Positions 1 through 12,790 of a stretch of DNA of 40,516 nt are shown piece by piece (position 1 is the first letter of the stretch; the number at the start of each line of letters is the position of its first letter). A program made the position numbers and the translations under genes. Below the pieces are notes generated by a model. It was not told the DNA's origin and made no database searches. It worked only from the letters and a program-made list of their open reading frames with translations. The stretch comes from Phoronis australis (lineage: Eukaryota > Phoronida > Phoronidae): positions 387,870 through 428,385 of the forward strand of contig NMRA01000149.1 of the NCBI GenBank assembly GCA_002633005.1. Reading direction: 5' to 3'.

Positions 1-190
1 TGCAGTTGACATAGCTGGTCTGGCATTGCTGTGTCACTCTTTCACTTTGTCATTCTATGGTGAATTCAGCCTCATCTTGACAATTCTCTCGATTTCTCAC
101 TATGAATGTATCGAACACATTTTATAGTCATAGACCGGTGTCCAAAGCCAGTCTACTTCTGTTTCTTAATATGAGATTTCTGCCCAACAG

Positions 191-352
191 GCGGCTCACC
201 TTCTTCAGTCACCCAAAAGCAGTCCCGACGACATCGCCAGTATTAGCTCCACATGCTTCAAGCTGAACTCTCTCCAGCTGAGAGCACTGTTGGAGAACTA
301 CATCCCGGCACCGGATGAACAGCGCATCCCTCAAGACCTCATCGAGAGTGTG
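191..352 (+). CDS. AFDN: Afadin exon: C-terminal end of DIL (dilute) domain
   Basis: The exon has 54 codons, starts after a CAG acceptor and ends in frame (phase 0) before GTATGT. The product runs from AAHLLQ through FKLNSLQLRALLENYIPAPD to DLIESV. This is the last helical part of the DIL domain shared with class V myosins, and afadin is the only non-myosin family I know with this version followed by a PDZ. An in-frame TAA at 167-169 shows the reading frame does not extend upstream, so an intron must precede it. The acceptor pyrimidine tract is short, but no better AG is present. The DIL domain of afadin takes part in protein-protein contacts at the junction; no catalytic residues are expected. 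Confidence 0.95.
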
Positions 353-1299
353 GTATGTACTGGCGCTTACTCTATGCTTGTTGCCTTAACCAAAGTTTCG
401 TGTTATGGGTAATTTAGTTGTTTGCTAAGTGGCAGCATGCCGTTGCTTTATGAACTAATCCTTGAACGACAATTGACTGAAATTAAATAAGCAAAATAAC
501 TTCTATTAAGCACAAAAAGTTGTAATAAATTTATCCAACCAGTTATTCAGGCAAGGTGTTTTGTTTCTTGCAAAACCTACAGAACTTGTTTTTACAATGA
601 AAGATCTTGATTCGTTATTTAGATCTAACTAATTGTGTTTATGTATGAACTCAAACATTTTACAAGTCTTGATTACTGAGTTTTGTTCACAGCTATAGTT
701 GTGTTATTTCTTTGTCAATATAGTTTGTTAATTAACTTAATTTTATTAGGTGACCGCTCTACGTGGCTTAGTCAACTAAGAGGTTTTACCAAATTTGCGA
801 ATGCAATGAATGAATGTTTGGATTTTGCGTTCCATCTCATAGGCAGTCTTCATGGATTAGCTGAAAATCAGTTATAATCATAGCCGAACTTTCAGAATAT
901 CACGGTTTCAACATTTGAAAATTCTTTAAAAACATCATTTTCGACGTCATGACCCTTGATGAACGATAAATGTGTAGTCGCAGGTTACCACGCCTCATCT
1001 GACCACGCTCTCAAAATACTACAGCAGTTGGAACTGTTCAGCAGAAGTCAGAAAGACTCGGCTGAATGTCTGTCTCGGGGGGTGAGGCAAAAGAAAGAAC
1101 AAAGGATTTCAATTTTGACATTTGATAATGATGTTTGGCAACCTCAGTTCACATTTGGCATCCTGGGAGTGTTTCTATGGGCTTGTATATGCAATCGCAG
1201 AAGTCACGTAAAGTCTTCCTGAGCTTGTGGATGACCTGCCCAAAGTGAATGTTCTGTTGTTAAAACTCCTCCATGTCTAATATCCCTTCTTGCCGCCAG
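353..1299 (+). other. Intron (DIL end to connector)
   Basis: The intron has GTATGT donor and CCAG acceptor. AT-rich sequence without a recognisable gene, repeat or RNA. Short open frames at 683-877 and 956-1222 resemble nothing known and lack coding character. Confidence 0.85.
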
Positions 1300-1480
1300 G
1301 TGTCAGTAGCGGCCAACACAGCGGATGAGCTAACCCGTAGCGAAGGCCGTGATGTGCGTCTGGAGGAGGAGCCTGATCTCCAGCTTCCGTTCCTGTTGCC
1401 GGAGGATGGTTACTCCAGCGACATCGTCCGAGGACTCCCCAATGGTCTGCCAGACTTCCTTGAGCCTCTCAGTCAGACGG
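1300..1480 (+). CDS. AFDN: Afadin exon: conserved DIL-to-PDZ connector
   Basis: The exon has 60 codons plus one base, bounded by a CCAG acceptor and GTACGT donor, entering in phase 0 and leaving in phase 1. It encodes VSVAANTADELTRSEGRDV, then an acidic patch, then PDLQLPFLLPEDGYSSDIV and LPNGLPDFLEPLSQT. This block follows DIL in human afadin with the same order and very high identity, especially around LQLPFLLPEDGYS. It is one of the most diagnostic afadin segments in the window. It has no enzymatic motif and probably completes the DIL fold or packs against it. The frame stays open after the donor into the intron, to a stop just before 1594, but that extension is not afadin-like. Confidence 0.96.
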
Positions 1481-2211
1481 GTACGTTCACGAGCTGGCCT
1501 TGTATGGGTGTTTGGCTGTGTTCATTGCACAAGTCACTGCTTGGATTGAAACTGAATGTTAGGTTTGATGACTCTGTATTGTCTTCCTGTTAGAAATTTA
1601 ACCTGTGCAGTACCAGCAGTAGGACTAGTAATCAATCCATTGAGTCCAAAACATTGAAAATATGTAGTTGGATTAGCAGTAAGATGTGATTCAGTAGCAT
1701 TTTACATTCGTGAATACATGACATCATATGACCTCAAAGGGGTAAGGTATGACTGGTGTGCACCTTTTATTTGTTGCCTTTACCTCTATAATTATGCCCA
1801 AAATGGTGTAATTTGATCCTAAATTGATGATAAGCATATTTGTTGACATTGGGCATCGTAATGTCACTGGTTTTATCCTAGAAACTCGGCTTGCATTTAT
1901 ACTGACTTATGGCTCTCCCAATTCCTCGTCTTTCTGTTAAACATTCAGACTGGTTGCTATTAGTTACATCACAGCTTGCCACAGCTGTCTGCAGTGTTAC
2001 TTGTCCTTTAATGTTGCGTATTCCCGTTTTCCAAAAATATGATTTAAATTTTCCAAACATGCAGCCATAGTATGTGTTGCTTGATGGAATGTTTGTGAGG
2101 AAATTTGTTGTCGCCAAATTTCTTAAAAGTCTGTTTTCAAGAACTACAAGATATTTCTGTGTCTTCTTCACTTGAGTTATAACAGTGTGAGAATGTGTCA
2201 TCTTCTTATAG
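1481..2211 (+). other. Intron within DIL-PDZ connector
   Basis: GTACGT donor, TTCTTATAG acceptor. I see nothing beyond ordinary intronic sequence; a minus-strand open frame at 1878-2234 overlaps the next exon and is unconvincing. Confidence 0.85.
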
Positions 2212-2297
2212 GCATATGTCGCATGACGCTGCACCCAAAGGCTTCAGGTTTGTGGACCGTGTACATGGTGGGACCAGACGGAGTTGGCTCACCGGAG
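2212..2297 (+). CDS. AFDN: Afadin exon: end of DIL-PDZ connector
   Basis: This short exon (86 bp) completes a split Gly codon with the previous exon and then encodes ICRMTLHPKASGLWTVYMVG and a Gly/Ser/Pro-rich end. It ends in phase 0 at CCGGAG before GTGTGT. Remembered human afadin reads GFCRLIPHTRSPGTWTIYFEG here, so the Cys-Arg, Gly-x-Trp-Thr and Tyr positions are kept. The acceptor is TTCTTATAG. The exon is too short to be conspicuous on its own; it was placed because it restores both the phase and the homology between 1480 and 9321. Confidence 0.92.
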
Positions 2298-2457
2298 GTG
2301 TGTACATTCACGTGGGATGAGACTAGTTTGATCGACTCCTTGTTTGGACATTATTACCTCTTCCGTTCTCCAGGATGTTGCAATTGTACCCTCTGATAAT
2401 GTTTGTCTTGGTTGTCTGTGTATGTCGTCTGCCTTGAGGTGGCGTTGTGGTAACATG

Positions 2458-2830
2458 ATTTCTAAAATCTTCTGGTCTATTTGGACCACACTTTAGCCTA
2501 TTTACACTGGCGCCATGTTTCACTTGGTCACTTCTCCGGCCATCTTCAGGTGTTAGAGTGCTTGTAGTTCAATCCCAGCGTGGGTCAAGAGAATGAAAGA
2601 AGTGCTCATCAATGACCACCACGAGTGTAACGTACACCTGTGCTCATTCTTCTGAGAACGCTGTAACACCTGAAGATGGGCAGAGAAATGACTAACACCT
2701 GAAGGTGGGCAGAGAAGTGACCAGCAGAAACGCTGTAATACCTGAAGGTGGGCAGAGAAATGACCAACAGAAACTCTGTCCTATTGTAAAATGGCTAGTC
2801 AGTGTAAATAGACCAATAGATTTTAGAAAT
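2458..2830. mobile_element. Fold-back (MITE-like) element
   Basis: Long imperfect terminal inverted repeats are present. The left end ATTTCTAAAATCT at 2458 pairs with AGATTTTAGAAAT ending at 2830. Further in, GGTCTATTT, TTTACACTG, TTGGTCACTTCTC and CATCTTCAGGTGTTA have reverse-complement partners in order on the right. The right arm additionally carries three direct copies of a segment like ACCTGAAGGTGGGCAGAGAA (about 2668, 2697, 2740). There is no coding capacity. No clear target-site duplication was seen. Confidence 0.75.
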
Positions 2831-5800
2831 ATATGTCCGGATTTATGAATGTAGCTGTTTTGCTAAATTCTACCAAAAAGAAATGATCACTTGACCCAAT
2901 TAATGACGCGGATTTTGAGTCTAAAACTGCAAGTTCTCTACTTCCAGAACATATATACTTTTACTGTTTTAAATTCTGTAGTTTTGTTGATATTTGACTT
3001 AATGCTGCACAAAGTTACTGATAAGGTTAGTGGTAGATAACCTTAATTTTTAGTTTTATTGATTGCTTTGTTTGTCGATTTCTTCTCATGCATGCCCAGT
3101 GTCAATGTTACAGCTTTCTGTATTTTCTGAGCCAGTTTTCTGGAGTCATTGATGACATCGATGACTCATTTCACACTCTCGGTCTTAAGTAGGTACTCCT
3201 GCTTTGTGGTTACAATAACCATCAGTTAGTGTCTTGTACTGTTCGCAGGACTCTCCCATTATATATAATTAGTTTGTCAACTTTGCGAAAGTTCAAAACA
3301 AACACCCCCATTGACTTTTGGCACACATTGGTTTACTATGCCCTCTGTGGGAATGGGAACACATGACACATATGTTGTTGTGCAGGTTTTTTGAACAGTT
3401 TTGTCTAAATGTATTGCATGTATTGTCTATATTTGTAACATTTGTTTTGGTAACTATAGTAGGACTTGTTGAATTGGTTTACTCCTTTACATTTCAACTT
3501 CTTTCAAGTACAAGTCATAGGGTCAATGCTAATAGAATAAGCATTTCGTTACCTCACTTAAGACTTCCTGATATCAATAAGCCCAGCCAGTCACTCTTTA
3601 TTTGCAATTCGTGCTCAAATTGTCTCAGCAAGCTGGAAAGTCACGCCGTGTATTGGCAATGAGCAACTGGAGATTCCTCTGCTGTGTATATTGCTTTGTT
3701 GTTGGTAATTATTCCACATTTCACCAAACATTTTACCAGACCAGTGAAACTAACGAGGTCACTTAATATCAGTGGAAGCCTGTCACTTATGTAGATTTTC
3801 CCTCAAGTTTACTTGCCCAACTTGTCACGCAGCCAGGCCAGGCTTAGTCCCAAGCACCACCAATTCTGCAGTACATCTGGATCAAGTGAGCACGGAACTG
3901 CTTCGTACGTCAGCGCCACCTAAACTCATTTCAGTTCATTACCTGTAACTTCATCGCTTTGGTCTCACTAATCACTCAGTTCGCATTAAACGCTCTTAAT
4001 TTCCTCGGTAAAAATTTGGAAATATTCTCCATTGTACACATTCTTTGTCATTTCATGCTCGACTGAGAATTGAGAGACATGTGATTCAACCATTACAAGT
4101 GCATTGGACATATTGCATAAGCAGGAAGTGAAAGGCAGCTGTTTTAAGAGTCATTTTTGGTTTTCCTTGATAAATTTTCAATTAAATTACTCTGGGTTTC
4201 AACTAATTATGCACGCATCAATCCAGGTGTCACATTCAGGGCCCAAGTCATTCCCTGCTGTCTTTGTTTACACGCACTTCAGACAGTGTTTGTAATTGGA
4301 TGCATTTCCCGTTGTAACAAGTTAAACCATTATGTTCCTTTCTGACGGAGTTTTATTTAGTATGGCTGTAAAGTGTTGCATTGTGGGACTCGAGCTTCGT
4401 GTGCTTTTGAAGAGTATGAGAGTTCCACTTCACTGACCTCTAGTGGATGACAAGATCCGTTGGAGTAGGCTTGTTGGTGCCAAGAGTGCAGTGTTGCTTG
4501 TTAAAGTCACAGCTAAAGTGGTGCATAACTCGTGTGTGCAGCGAACATTTCCTAGGTTACAATAGGGATATGGATGCAGAATCCATAAAGGTTCCTGCTA
4601 ATAGGGCTCTGAAGAAGGATGTCGTAGGGTCCATACTTGCCTGCTCTGCTTCGTTGCTACCTGTTAGGAGTGGTTTTTGAATTACGAAGTGTTGCGAGCT
4701 GCAGCCTCTGTAGTGACTCAAGGCAATGAAGTGGGTGTCACCCGTCCTTATTAACTGTCACTGAACCTTCCAGAGTCACCAAACAGCTTTGTCGTGAAAT
4801 TATGTTGTTCGCGTTTTTGTGTTCACTGGCTCCAGCCATTTCCTGTTCACTGCAGGTTAAAGAGTGACTTTATCCCATTCAACTGAGTTCCAGTCTCTTC
4901 AAAGACAATTATCCGGTACGCCAATTGTTGGCAAACAGTATACAATCACCAGACGTCCACACTGAATCATTGCACTAGCAAAGATGGTGGAGAGTGATTC
5001 GGGCCATGAACGTCACTATTGGAATGAAACATGCCTAATTAATTAGATCCAAAGAGAATTTAATTAACATGAAAATTTATCTAAGGTAACCAGAAAATTG
5101 TAATTTAACTAAAATTGACACTAACACGGTTGCCTTCCCTTGAAGCTATAATGATGAAAATATATGACCATTCAGAGGCAAAAAGATAATTACTTCGAGG
5201 TTTGTACTTCAAGACTTTTATCACTTTACTAAAGCTGCTGCCGTGTAATTTTGAAGCTCCTTTTTTACCTTCATTTGTAGACGAAAACGAAGCACGAGTT
5301 TCTGCAGTTTGATACTAGTATGGCATTTTGTCAGGTTTGTTTTTAACAAACTCTTCAGCTCAACATAATTGTGGCTTGTGCAAATCTAATCTTTCATACT
5401 TCTGTTGATTGTGTCCACTAGAGGTTCACTGTTTTGGGTTAGGGGTGTCAAATAGAGTTCTAATTTACTCACCCATTGTTCATGTAACAAAACAGTTACT
5501 ACCCATTAAGAATTTTAGAATTAACATTGTTTGCCTTGAGCTGGTAATATCTGGGATAGTCATACTCTAGTACTTTGTGAGTAATATTGACTGACTGCAC
5601 TTGATTTATTAGACTGTTCCAGCAACATTGATTTTTCACCTATCATGTAGAGATGGTTCATTGTTGATGTTGACATTTCCACACCTTAATTATGTGTAAC
5701 TTGTCCTACACACTGGACTGTATAGCAGTGCTGCTCATTAGCTTGAGTACATGAAACAGCTCTTGTGTGATGGCTTGTCAGAAAAACACATCTTTCTAGT

Positions 5801-6926
5801 TCTTGCATACAGTCTGTAATTTTCAACTGATTCCAAATGTTTGTTCATGGCTTGGCGAGCCTGTGGTTGTCGATGTTTGCAAGAAATTCTGTTGTCTTGG
5901 ACAAGTAGTGTAGTTATTATTACTGTCACAGGTTATGATGGTGGAATAAGTTTATTGGCTCGGTGAGCAGAGCGTCAAAGGTTTATTACTTGGTGGGAAA
6001 GAAATTTCTTCATGTATGTTGCTTTGTCATAAATTTGTTTTTCTTTGTTTGTTTCTTGTTTGCACGCTACAGATCGCAATTCTTATTGGATTATTATGAA
6101 ATTTAGACACAAGATGTGTATAATGAATGGCTTGAAGCCTATTGTTTTTTATTGAAATCCAGTTCAAGATGGCGCTGTGGTGGCCCTTTTATCCTTTTTT
6201 CATTTGTGGAGCCATAGCTCCGTTGTTTCTGGTCGGATTTTTCTGATTTTGTGCCAATCTTTGACGCCCCTTGATGGATCTGAAATTTGGGGAAAATCCC
6301 CTCATTAAATTACTGGCCAATCATAGCTTCAGATAGTTCATGACACGTAACACAGAAATTGAAAATGGTAAATAAGTTCATAATCTCTGCAACATGCAAA
6401 ATAGCCTTGACTGCCTAAATCGACCGTTGCCCTTTTCACAGATATTTTTAAAACTTTTTCTCTCGGTATTTTGATTTTGCTTTAAACAACAGATTTATTC
6501 TATCAACAATAATTTGCCAAGAAAAAAGAATCCAAAATGTGCAAAAATTTCATTTAAAACTGCTGATGTCCACTGTCTGCGTGTGGTCTGTATTAGAGTA
6601 GAAGAGCAAGTGTTACCCTGAAGTGATTCACCTGTTGGAGGTTTTGGGAGCTAAATATTTTTGGCAACCTCAGACACTGCCAGTTCAGAACAGAATTCCA
6701 GTTCAGAGACGGTATCAAATAGTTGTTTCATGTCATGACTGAGTTGGAGGGATAACATCCCCCCCACACACTTTGGGTGTGCTTAAGGGATGGTAACCAT
6801 GGCAACAGCAAACGAAAAGAGGAAATGGCACTAGCGTTGCTAGAAGATGGTTGCAACTCCCACATCCTGACCTGGTGCAAGAAAGCCATGCTTAATTAGT
6901 TAAATTTATATCTCATTTTAATGTGA

Positions 6927-7094
6927 TTAACTGGATGGTGACATGATGAGATGTTTAACTGGATGGTGACATGATGAGATGTTTAACTGGATGGTGACAT
7001 GATGAGATGTTTAACTGGATGGTGACATGATGAGATGTTTAACTGGATGGTGACATGATGAGATGTTTAACTGGATGGTGACATGATGAGATGT
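6927..7094. repeat. Minisatellite, 28-bp unit, 6 perfect copies
   Basis: The unit begins TTAACTGGATGGTGACATGA and ends TGAGATGT. Six head-to-tail copies appear identical by eye, which indicates recent expansion. There are no unique spacers between copies, so this is not a CRISPR-like structure. Confidence 0.97.
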
Positions 7095-9320
7095 TAGTGT
7101 GATTAATGTGGAATGAATGTAGCCTCTCTGGTTGTATATGACAGCTTGAGCTCAGCATATAGGAATATTTTTTATATTTCTTGACCAATAGATGAACAGT
7201 GAATAGTTGCCTATGTACTCCTTAAAGGACACACTGTTAAGTTGGAATCCATTCATTAATTGTTTATTTTTTTAAATGTGCAAAGCCTTGTGTTTGTGGG
7301 GATTTTTGTGTTGCTTTTTGAAGTGCTTATCTCAACTTATTAATCAGCCTGTATGAAGGGTAAATACTTGGAGTGTTCTCTGGTCCCGATGTCATTTTAG
7401 CTCAAGGAGTTTAATGAGTATGACAAGTGGTAGTCAGGAGTTGACATATTGATCCGCCATGCAATATTGTGTTGAGCCGCAGAAGTGGTGAGTGGCTGAA
7501 CGCAACACTAGTCTACCTGTGGCGGTACTGATTGGACTGTTGAACGGTCAGCTGGCACGGATATTATACGGGTTTGTTGTTCTTGATGGGAATGGGTGTG
7601 CCTTCCAAGCTTCACATGCGTCGCCATCGCAAGGCCAATGGGGAGGGTCGCCAGCGCAAGACTCGCGTCACATTTTCTAGTACAATTCAGCGTTTTCCAG
7701 TAGACTATGTTATGCAATGTGTAAGAATCCTAGGAGGAATGTTGTGATGTCATTCCTGGGGAAATGTATTTCTGTTCAGAATGCTTTATTGTTTATTATT
7801 TTTCAGGTACTCTTTCTGGCAGACATTGTTGTCATTGTTTAAAAGTGTTTGTCACTGTACTGCTGGTGTGTTCTGTTCCTTTCGTCTCGCATGTTTATGT
7901 AGCGATAAATGTAGGGGTAAACTTTTGTCAAGAGTGTCGCGAAATTCACTGACTTGACTGACTTGATACTTCTTATTGGGTTATGGTTTTCAAAAACTTC
8001 CTATATTGGTGCAAATTCTCGAAATTTATCAAATAATGTTAGTAGTAACTGTATCGTACACCTTGCTGGCATCAAAGAAAATTTTCTCTGTGATTTTTTT
8101 ATGTTGAGGATTTTGGTGTATTGTGTTCCAAAACTGAAGAATTTTACCTTTGGACCACTTCAGTTTATTGATTTTATTGGGAAATTTAATTAATTTCACT
8201 GTGTTTGTTAATTGACTTGAACTAGCTCCGCTTTCACTGTATTTCATAGCTGCAATGGCAAAAATGGTAAATTGCACCAGGAAGCCATCAATTTGTCTCA
8301 AGGTTTAGCTCTGCTGAAACTAATGGGCAGTGGTTGATTCTGTGATAGCAAATATGCTGAGCCTGTGTTATTAATAGCGACAGAACCTGTGAGGTCACAA
8401 TAGAGAGAGGACCCTTCCCCGCCCGAGGGGAAAGGTGCTCGTACCTTCTAAAAGAGAATGTTGTGGTTGAGAGGAAAGTTCCCCCTTGCATCTGTATCGT
8501 ATGACAATCTTCATCAAACTCTTATAGTTAATAGATGTGTTGCCACTAAGGTGATATTGACTGTAGATTTCATTTTTCTGTGTAATGTATGTTTTTTCTC
8601 CAGTGGCTTTGTTGTCCGTAAACTGTTGGCTCCTTCCCAAATCTCCACGAGCTTAAACCTGTATTTGTTTACGTGTATCATAATTGAAGTGTATCACTAC
8701 TCAGCTTTTAATATTGCAATTGACCTTTAAAGGTGAATATTTGTTTCTGCACAAACTAGAAGAGAGATTATTGTATCATTACGTTAATGTGTCCATTACC
8801 TTGAAGAACTTGCGGGGCATGTATCAATTGAACCATTGGGCTGGCCAGCCCTTTCAAAATATGACGGCTTCAGCTCACACGCTCCCTGTCAATTCTGACT
8901 GGTTGTTTGGTCGCCATGTTGAGGAATGTTCAAAACGTATTTCTGGATTTCACGTCTTTAACTGTGAGTGGAAGGGAAGTTCCATTTCAAGAGTTCATAA
9001 GCATAATCTCCCCCACCACCGTTTTCCCAGAGTTGAACATTCCTGTTGCTAAGTGTCCTCCTACACATCATGTATGTATTGTATAATATGCCTTATGCTT
9101 TACAGTTACACATGTTTTTGTTCACACAATGCCGTCATGCTCATGCCGTCTCAAACTGGTTGTCTATTTCACAAATGCTTACATGATTCGTTGCGTGTAT
9201 TTGTGTCTGCATTTTGTGATAGTAATAATTATGTATTGCTCAGAGCTGACGAATTGTGCAGTTTCTTGAAGGAACATCCGTTTCCCACTGTTTTCAGATC
9301 GTCTTGCTGTTTCTTTTCAG

Positions 9321-9467
9321 GGCTCACACACCAGTATACCACTAGATCGTACTGGTGGTCCACCCAGCGATGCTCCACCCCCGGGCCTTCCCGCAGAGCC
9401 TGAAGTGATGACAGTCAGTTTCAGTAAAGTGCAAGGCAGTATGGGATTGAGCATCGTGGCTGCCAAG
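9321..9467 (+). CDS. AFDN: Afadin exon: Pro-rich linker and PDZ strands 1-2
   Basis: The exon has 49 codons, phase 0 to phase 0, with acceptor TTCTTTTCAG and donor GTAAGT. The first half is a flexible linker (SIPLDRTGGPPSDAPPPGLP). The second half begins the PDZ: PEVMTVSFSKVQGSMGLSIV and then AAK. MGLSIV takes the place of the GLGF carboxylate-binding loop plus strand 2, which in afadin receives the C-terminus of nectins. The exon stops exactly at the strand 2 to strand 3 turn, so the peptide groove is coded half here and half 20 kb downstream. Phase 0 at the donor lets it join either the 1,569-bp cassette exon at 18918 or directly the exon at 29805; only the direct join gives a normal PDZ. 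Confidence 0.96.
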
Positions 9468-9495
9468 GTAAGTCAACACAGTTGGACCAGCAGTT

Positions 9496-9982
9496 AGAGA
9501 CCATGGTTTTCCGTGATAACGAAAAACAGGCAGAATTCATGGAATCTCATTTCTTTTGCGGATTTATAGATTTCAAAGGTAATTTACATAATTTAGTAGC
9601 AGATACTGTAATTACAAAATTTTTGGTTTATTATCAAAAATTTATGAATATAATCCATCAAAATTCAACGATTCTGGCCACAAATTGATCGACAATCGTT
9701 TTGCAGAGGATATGTTTGAGTAGTTGTTCAATCTCTATGAAGGTGGCGCTGTTCTGTTTCCGGTTTTGAGAAACATTACACGTCGTGCAGCAAATTATTG
9801 TTGGAACAGATCTGCAGCACAATTTAGGGGAAAAGTAAGATAATTCCCAGGTCTTTTCATGCTATTTATCACTGTAATATGGTAAAACAGAATTTTGACA
9901 ATTAATAAAGTGGAAAAAATCTGATTTTTTTGTTTGCTTAGACGGTTTTCTCTGTTTCTGAAAATGGAAAACCATGGTCTCT
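9496..9982. mobile_element. Possible MITE bounded by 17-bp perfect inverted repeats
   Basis: AGAGACCATGGTTTTCC at 9496-9512 is the exact reverse complement of the 17 bases at 9966-9982. Next to each arm is a further partial match (AAAAACAG against CTGTTTCTG). The 453 bp between are AT-rich and non-coding. No exact target-site duplication is evident; CAGCAG occurs on both sides. Confidence 0.6.
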
Positions 9983-12220
9983 ACAACAGCAGTGATGAGA
10001 CATACGAGCAGTGCAATATATATCGTAGGCAGCGTTAGCAAAAATATCTGTTCAGATTGATTTGAGCAGCTACAGCCCTGTCTAATATCAGTGGCTATAG
10101 CTTCTGAAAATTCAAGAGTTCTATTTTTCATATCGTTTCTCGTTCCAAAATTGTATTTCATGTTTTAAGGACCTAAATACTGTGCAGATTTACGGTTGTT
10201 AATGCCATTTCTGCGAGTGTAAAGTAACCCTGAAGTTTTTATGTCATGTGGAAATCTGTTTAATATTCTCATTGAGTACTAGCACACGTTAGAAAAGATT
10301 TTATTTCAAGTTATATTGAGTGCAGATTGGGCGAGTCGTAAATGGTCAACATTAAGCAAGGTAAAAAAATGAAGCCACCAAAATAACATCTGTGAACTCC
10401 ATTCCAACTGCAGTGTAACCATAGAAATAGGAGAGTTAACTTTTTCATGACTGGTTTGTTGTCGTGAAAGTTAGTTTAGGTATTCTGCAAGTAAGTAATT
10501 GGATGTCTACTAATTAAACTGAAAGCAAAGTACATGGTTTGATTGTCCTGCAGGGAGTTGCGTATGATTGATTATAGTTTTTGTTGGCGAGCAATTTGTG
10601 GGGTGCTGTCATCTCCCAGGTGTCGTCTCCTGTCAGTCTAGTGTTACTAAAGTGTCTTGCTTATTTGCTTATTTTGACAACTGCAACTATCAATTCATCA
10701 GGAGCATTGCTGATTATTCCTGTGTAATATATTAGTGTACAACAGTACACAGTTTTAAACTAGGAACACACATCATTCATGAAGCTTAACAACAGAGACC
10801 TCATTGAGTGAGTGAGTGAGTTGAGTCTTTACGATTACTGAACAATCTAAATTCAACTCAGTTTTGAGTGGAAAATACCACCTTAACAGTATCATTGGAA
10901 ACACGGGTTGGTTTGTTAGTTCATTGAATATACATCAAAAGTAATAAAATTGCATTGAAGGGTATAACACACCCTTAGAAATCGCTTCACATTACGTCCA
11001 TGTTTTCATTATTCCTTTTCATACATCCACTTCCAGTGCGGAGGTCACAGAAGCGGCAGTTACGCTAGAAGTGTGTAGCACCATTTTTAATGCTGCTTGT
11101 TTCATTCATTAAAAAGTAAAAGACTGTTTCATGACCAGATCACATTTTATGTACAAAAATAATAATTTTTGTTGTGTTGAGTTTTAAGAAGTTCTACTGT
11201 CGTGAAGATATGGACATTTATGGCACCTGGTGTAGCGATTGTACATTTAACTTTTGTGTTAGAATAACTGTCAACCACCTTTCAAAAGAAAACTAATTTA
11301 ATTAAATGGAAACAAGTGAGTTAGTGAAAGGGAAAACTGTCTCCTAACATTTATTCATTATACTGTAATGTAGTGTTGGTACAAGACAGGGTTTTTGCGT
11401 CATCTGATGACATTGCGTACGCTTCCTTGGATGACGTTTGGGTAAAACGTACAAAATGAAAGGGAAAGGAACAAAAGCAATCACTTTAATTTCTGGGATA
11501 TGTTCCAGTGTTTTCCATTGATAAAAGTACTTTCTGATTTGCATCATTTTTGTCTGGTGTTCTATTTTGGTGTATTGATTTCTGTACCTTTTTCACTAGC
11601 ATTGGGCCCCAAAAAAATTTTATGCAAAATTTTTTATAAATGGGTTTACAGAAAACCAGTTTTAGTAAGTGTAGGAGAAGCACGTGTAGTATACACACTG
11701 AAGTAATATTTTGAAATCTAATTATGTGACATATACACAACCAAGTGTGATATGAAACTGTTGTACATTGTGCACTGAGCTGCTATGGCTAGAAAGGCTT
11801 GGGAAAAGTTGGTGTCAGTTTTAGTGACTCCTTCACTGAATGTGTATGCAAATAAGTCACCCGACCTGTGACCACCAACTGGTTTCACCCTTCTGTGCTG
11901 AGAAACATTAAGCATAGTACGTGCGTCAGTAATGTTAAGTAGTGAGAAAATAACCACAATATAGAAAGTGAGTTAAAAGCTGGCTGTTGGCGTGTTAGCT
12001 TGCAATTTATCTGAGTCTTCACAGATTACACATGACACAGTAACTTCAGTTTGATGAACTGTTGATATTTTTACTTACTGCTGCGTTATATTGCACCTTG
12101 TTGCTCAGTCATATCATTGTTAAGCTTTGTGAAATTATGTGATTTTAGAATACTCCAGTGCTTGGCTGGGATTACATCAAGCTTGATGCTCTATACACCC
12201 TATTCACTCTCTCCATTTTA

Positions 12221-12357
12221 AAAGTGAGCCTCTTTTTAGGTTTTAACAACAAAGCATTTTGCGCTTAAATACAATGCTAAGCGCAATTTATTTTGCATAC
12301 CTCGTTATATTCATGTCTCAAATGTATTGTTTTTTAAACCTAATAAGAGGCTCACTT
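12221..12357. repeat. Short inverted-repeat (hairpin or MITE remnant) element
   Basis: The left arm AAAGTGAGCCTCTTTTTAGG (then TTT) at 12221-12243 pairs with AAACCTAATAAGAGGCTCAC (then TT) at 12336-12357 with only one or two mismatches. The loop of about 90 bp contains a smaller near-palindrome, GCGCTTAAATACAATGCTAAGCGC, near 12260-12283, so a nested hairpin is possible. Confidence 0.7.
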
Positions 12358-12790
12358 CTAACATGGCGATTGTGTGAATCAAGCTTATTCACTAGATACT
12401 TAATGTTAAAGGTGTTTTTTTCAATAAGTGCACCGTATTTGTTGTTATTCAGCATATATTTTAATTAAAATGTGCAACCTTTACGCTGATTAAGCACAAC
12501 TTAGGGCCTGTGATCGCCAAAGTTTGCTCCATACCCAAGTTGAAAATGAACCAGTCACATTGCATGAAAGTGTTAAAGTTCACTTGAAGCAGTTGTTCAA
12601 TTTTGGAGTCAAGTCTGGAGTAAAGATTGTTGGTCAGAAGCCTTGATACACTGTAGGTAGTGACACAAGTTGTGTAATCACGTGCTGGTGTCCAGTGAGT
12701 AACTTATGTGCAATACAGGCCTGGCATCTTCTCTGTTTAAAATATGTATTACCTACCACGTCTCTTACTTGTTCTACTGTATGTGTGCGC

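Larger units (their letters stand above)
2298..9320 (+). other. Large intron, 7.0 kb, with fold-back element and 28-bp minisatellite
   Basis: GTGTGT donor, TTTTCAG acceptor. It contains the inverted-repeat element at 2458-2830 and the 28-bp tandem array at 6927-7094. The remainder is AT-rich with scattered degenerate repeat-like text (for example around 6160-6310). Short open frames on both strands between 7500 and 9300 show no domain or family resemblance. Confidence 0.85.

Noticed and set aside
6927-7094. CRISPR-like array
   Set aside because: 28-bp repeats are directly adjacent with no spacers, and the genome is eukaryotic.
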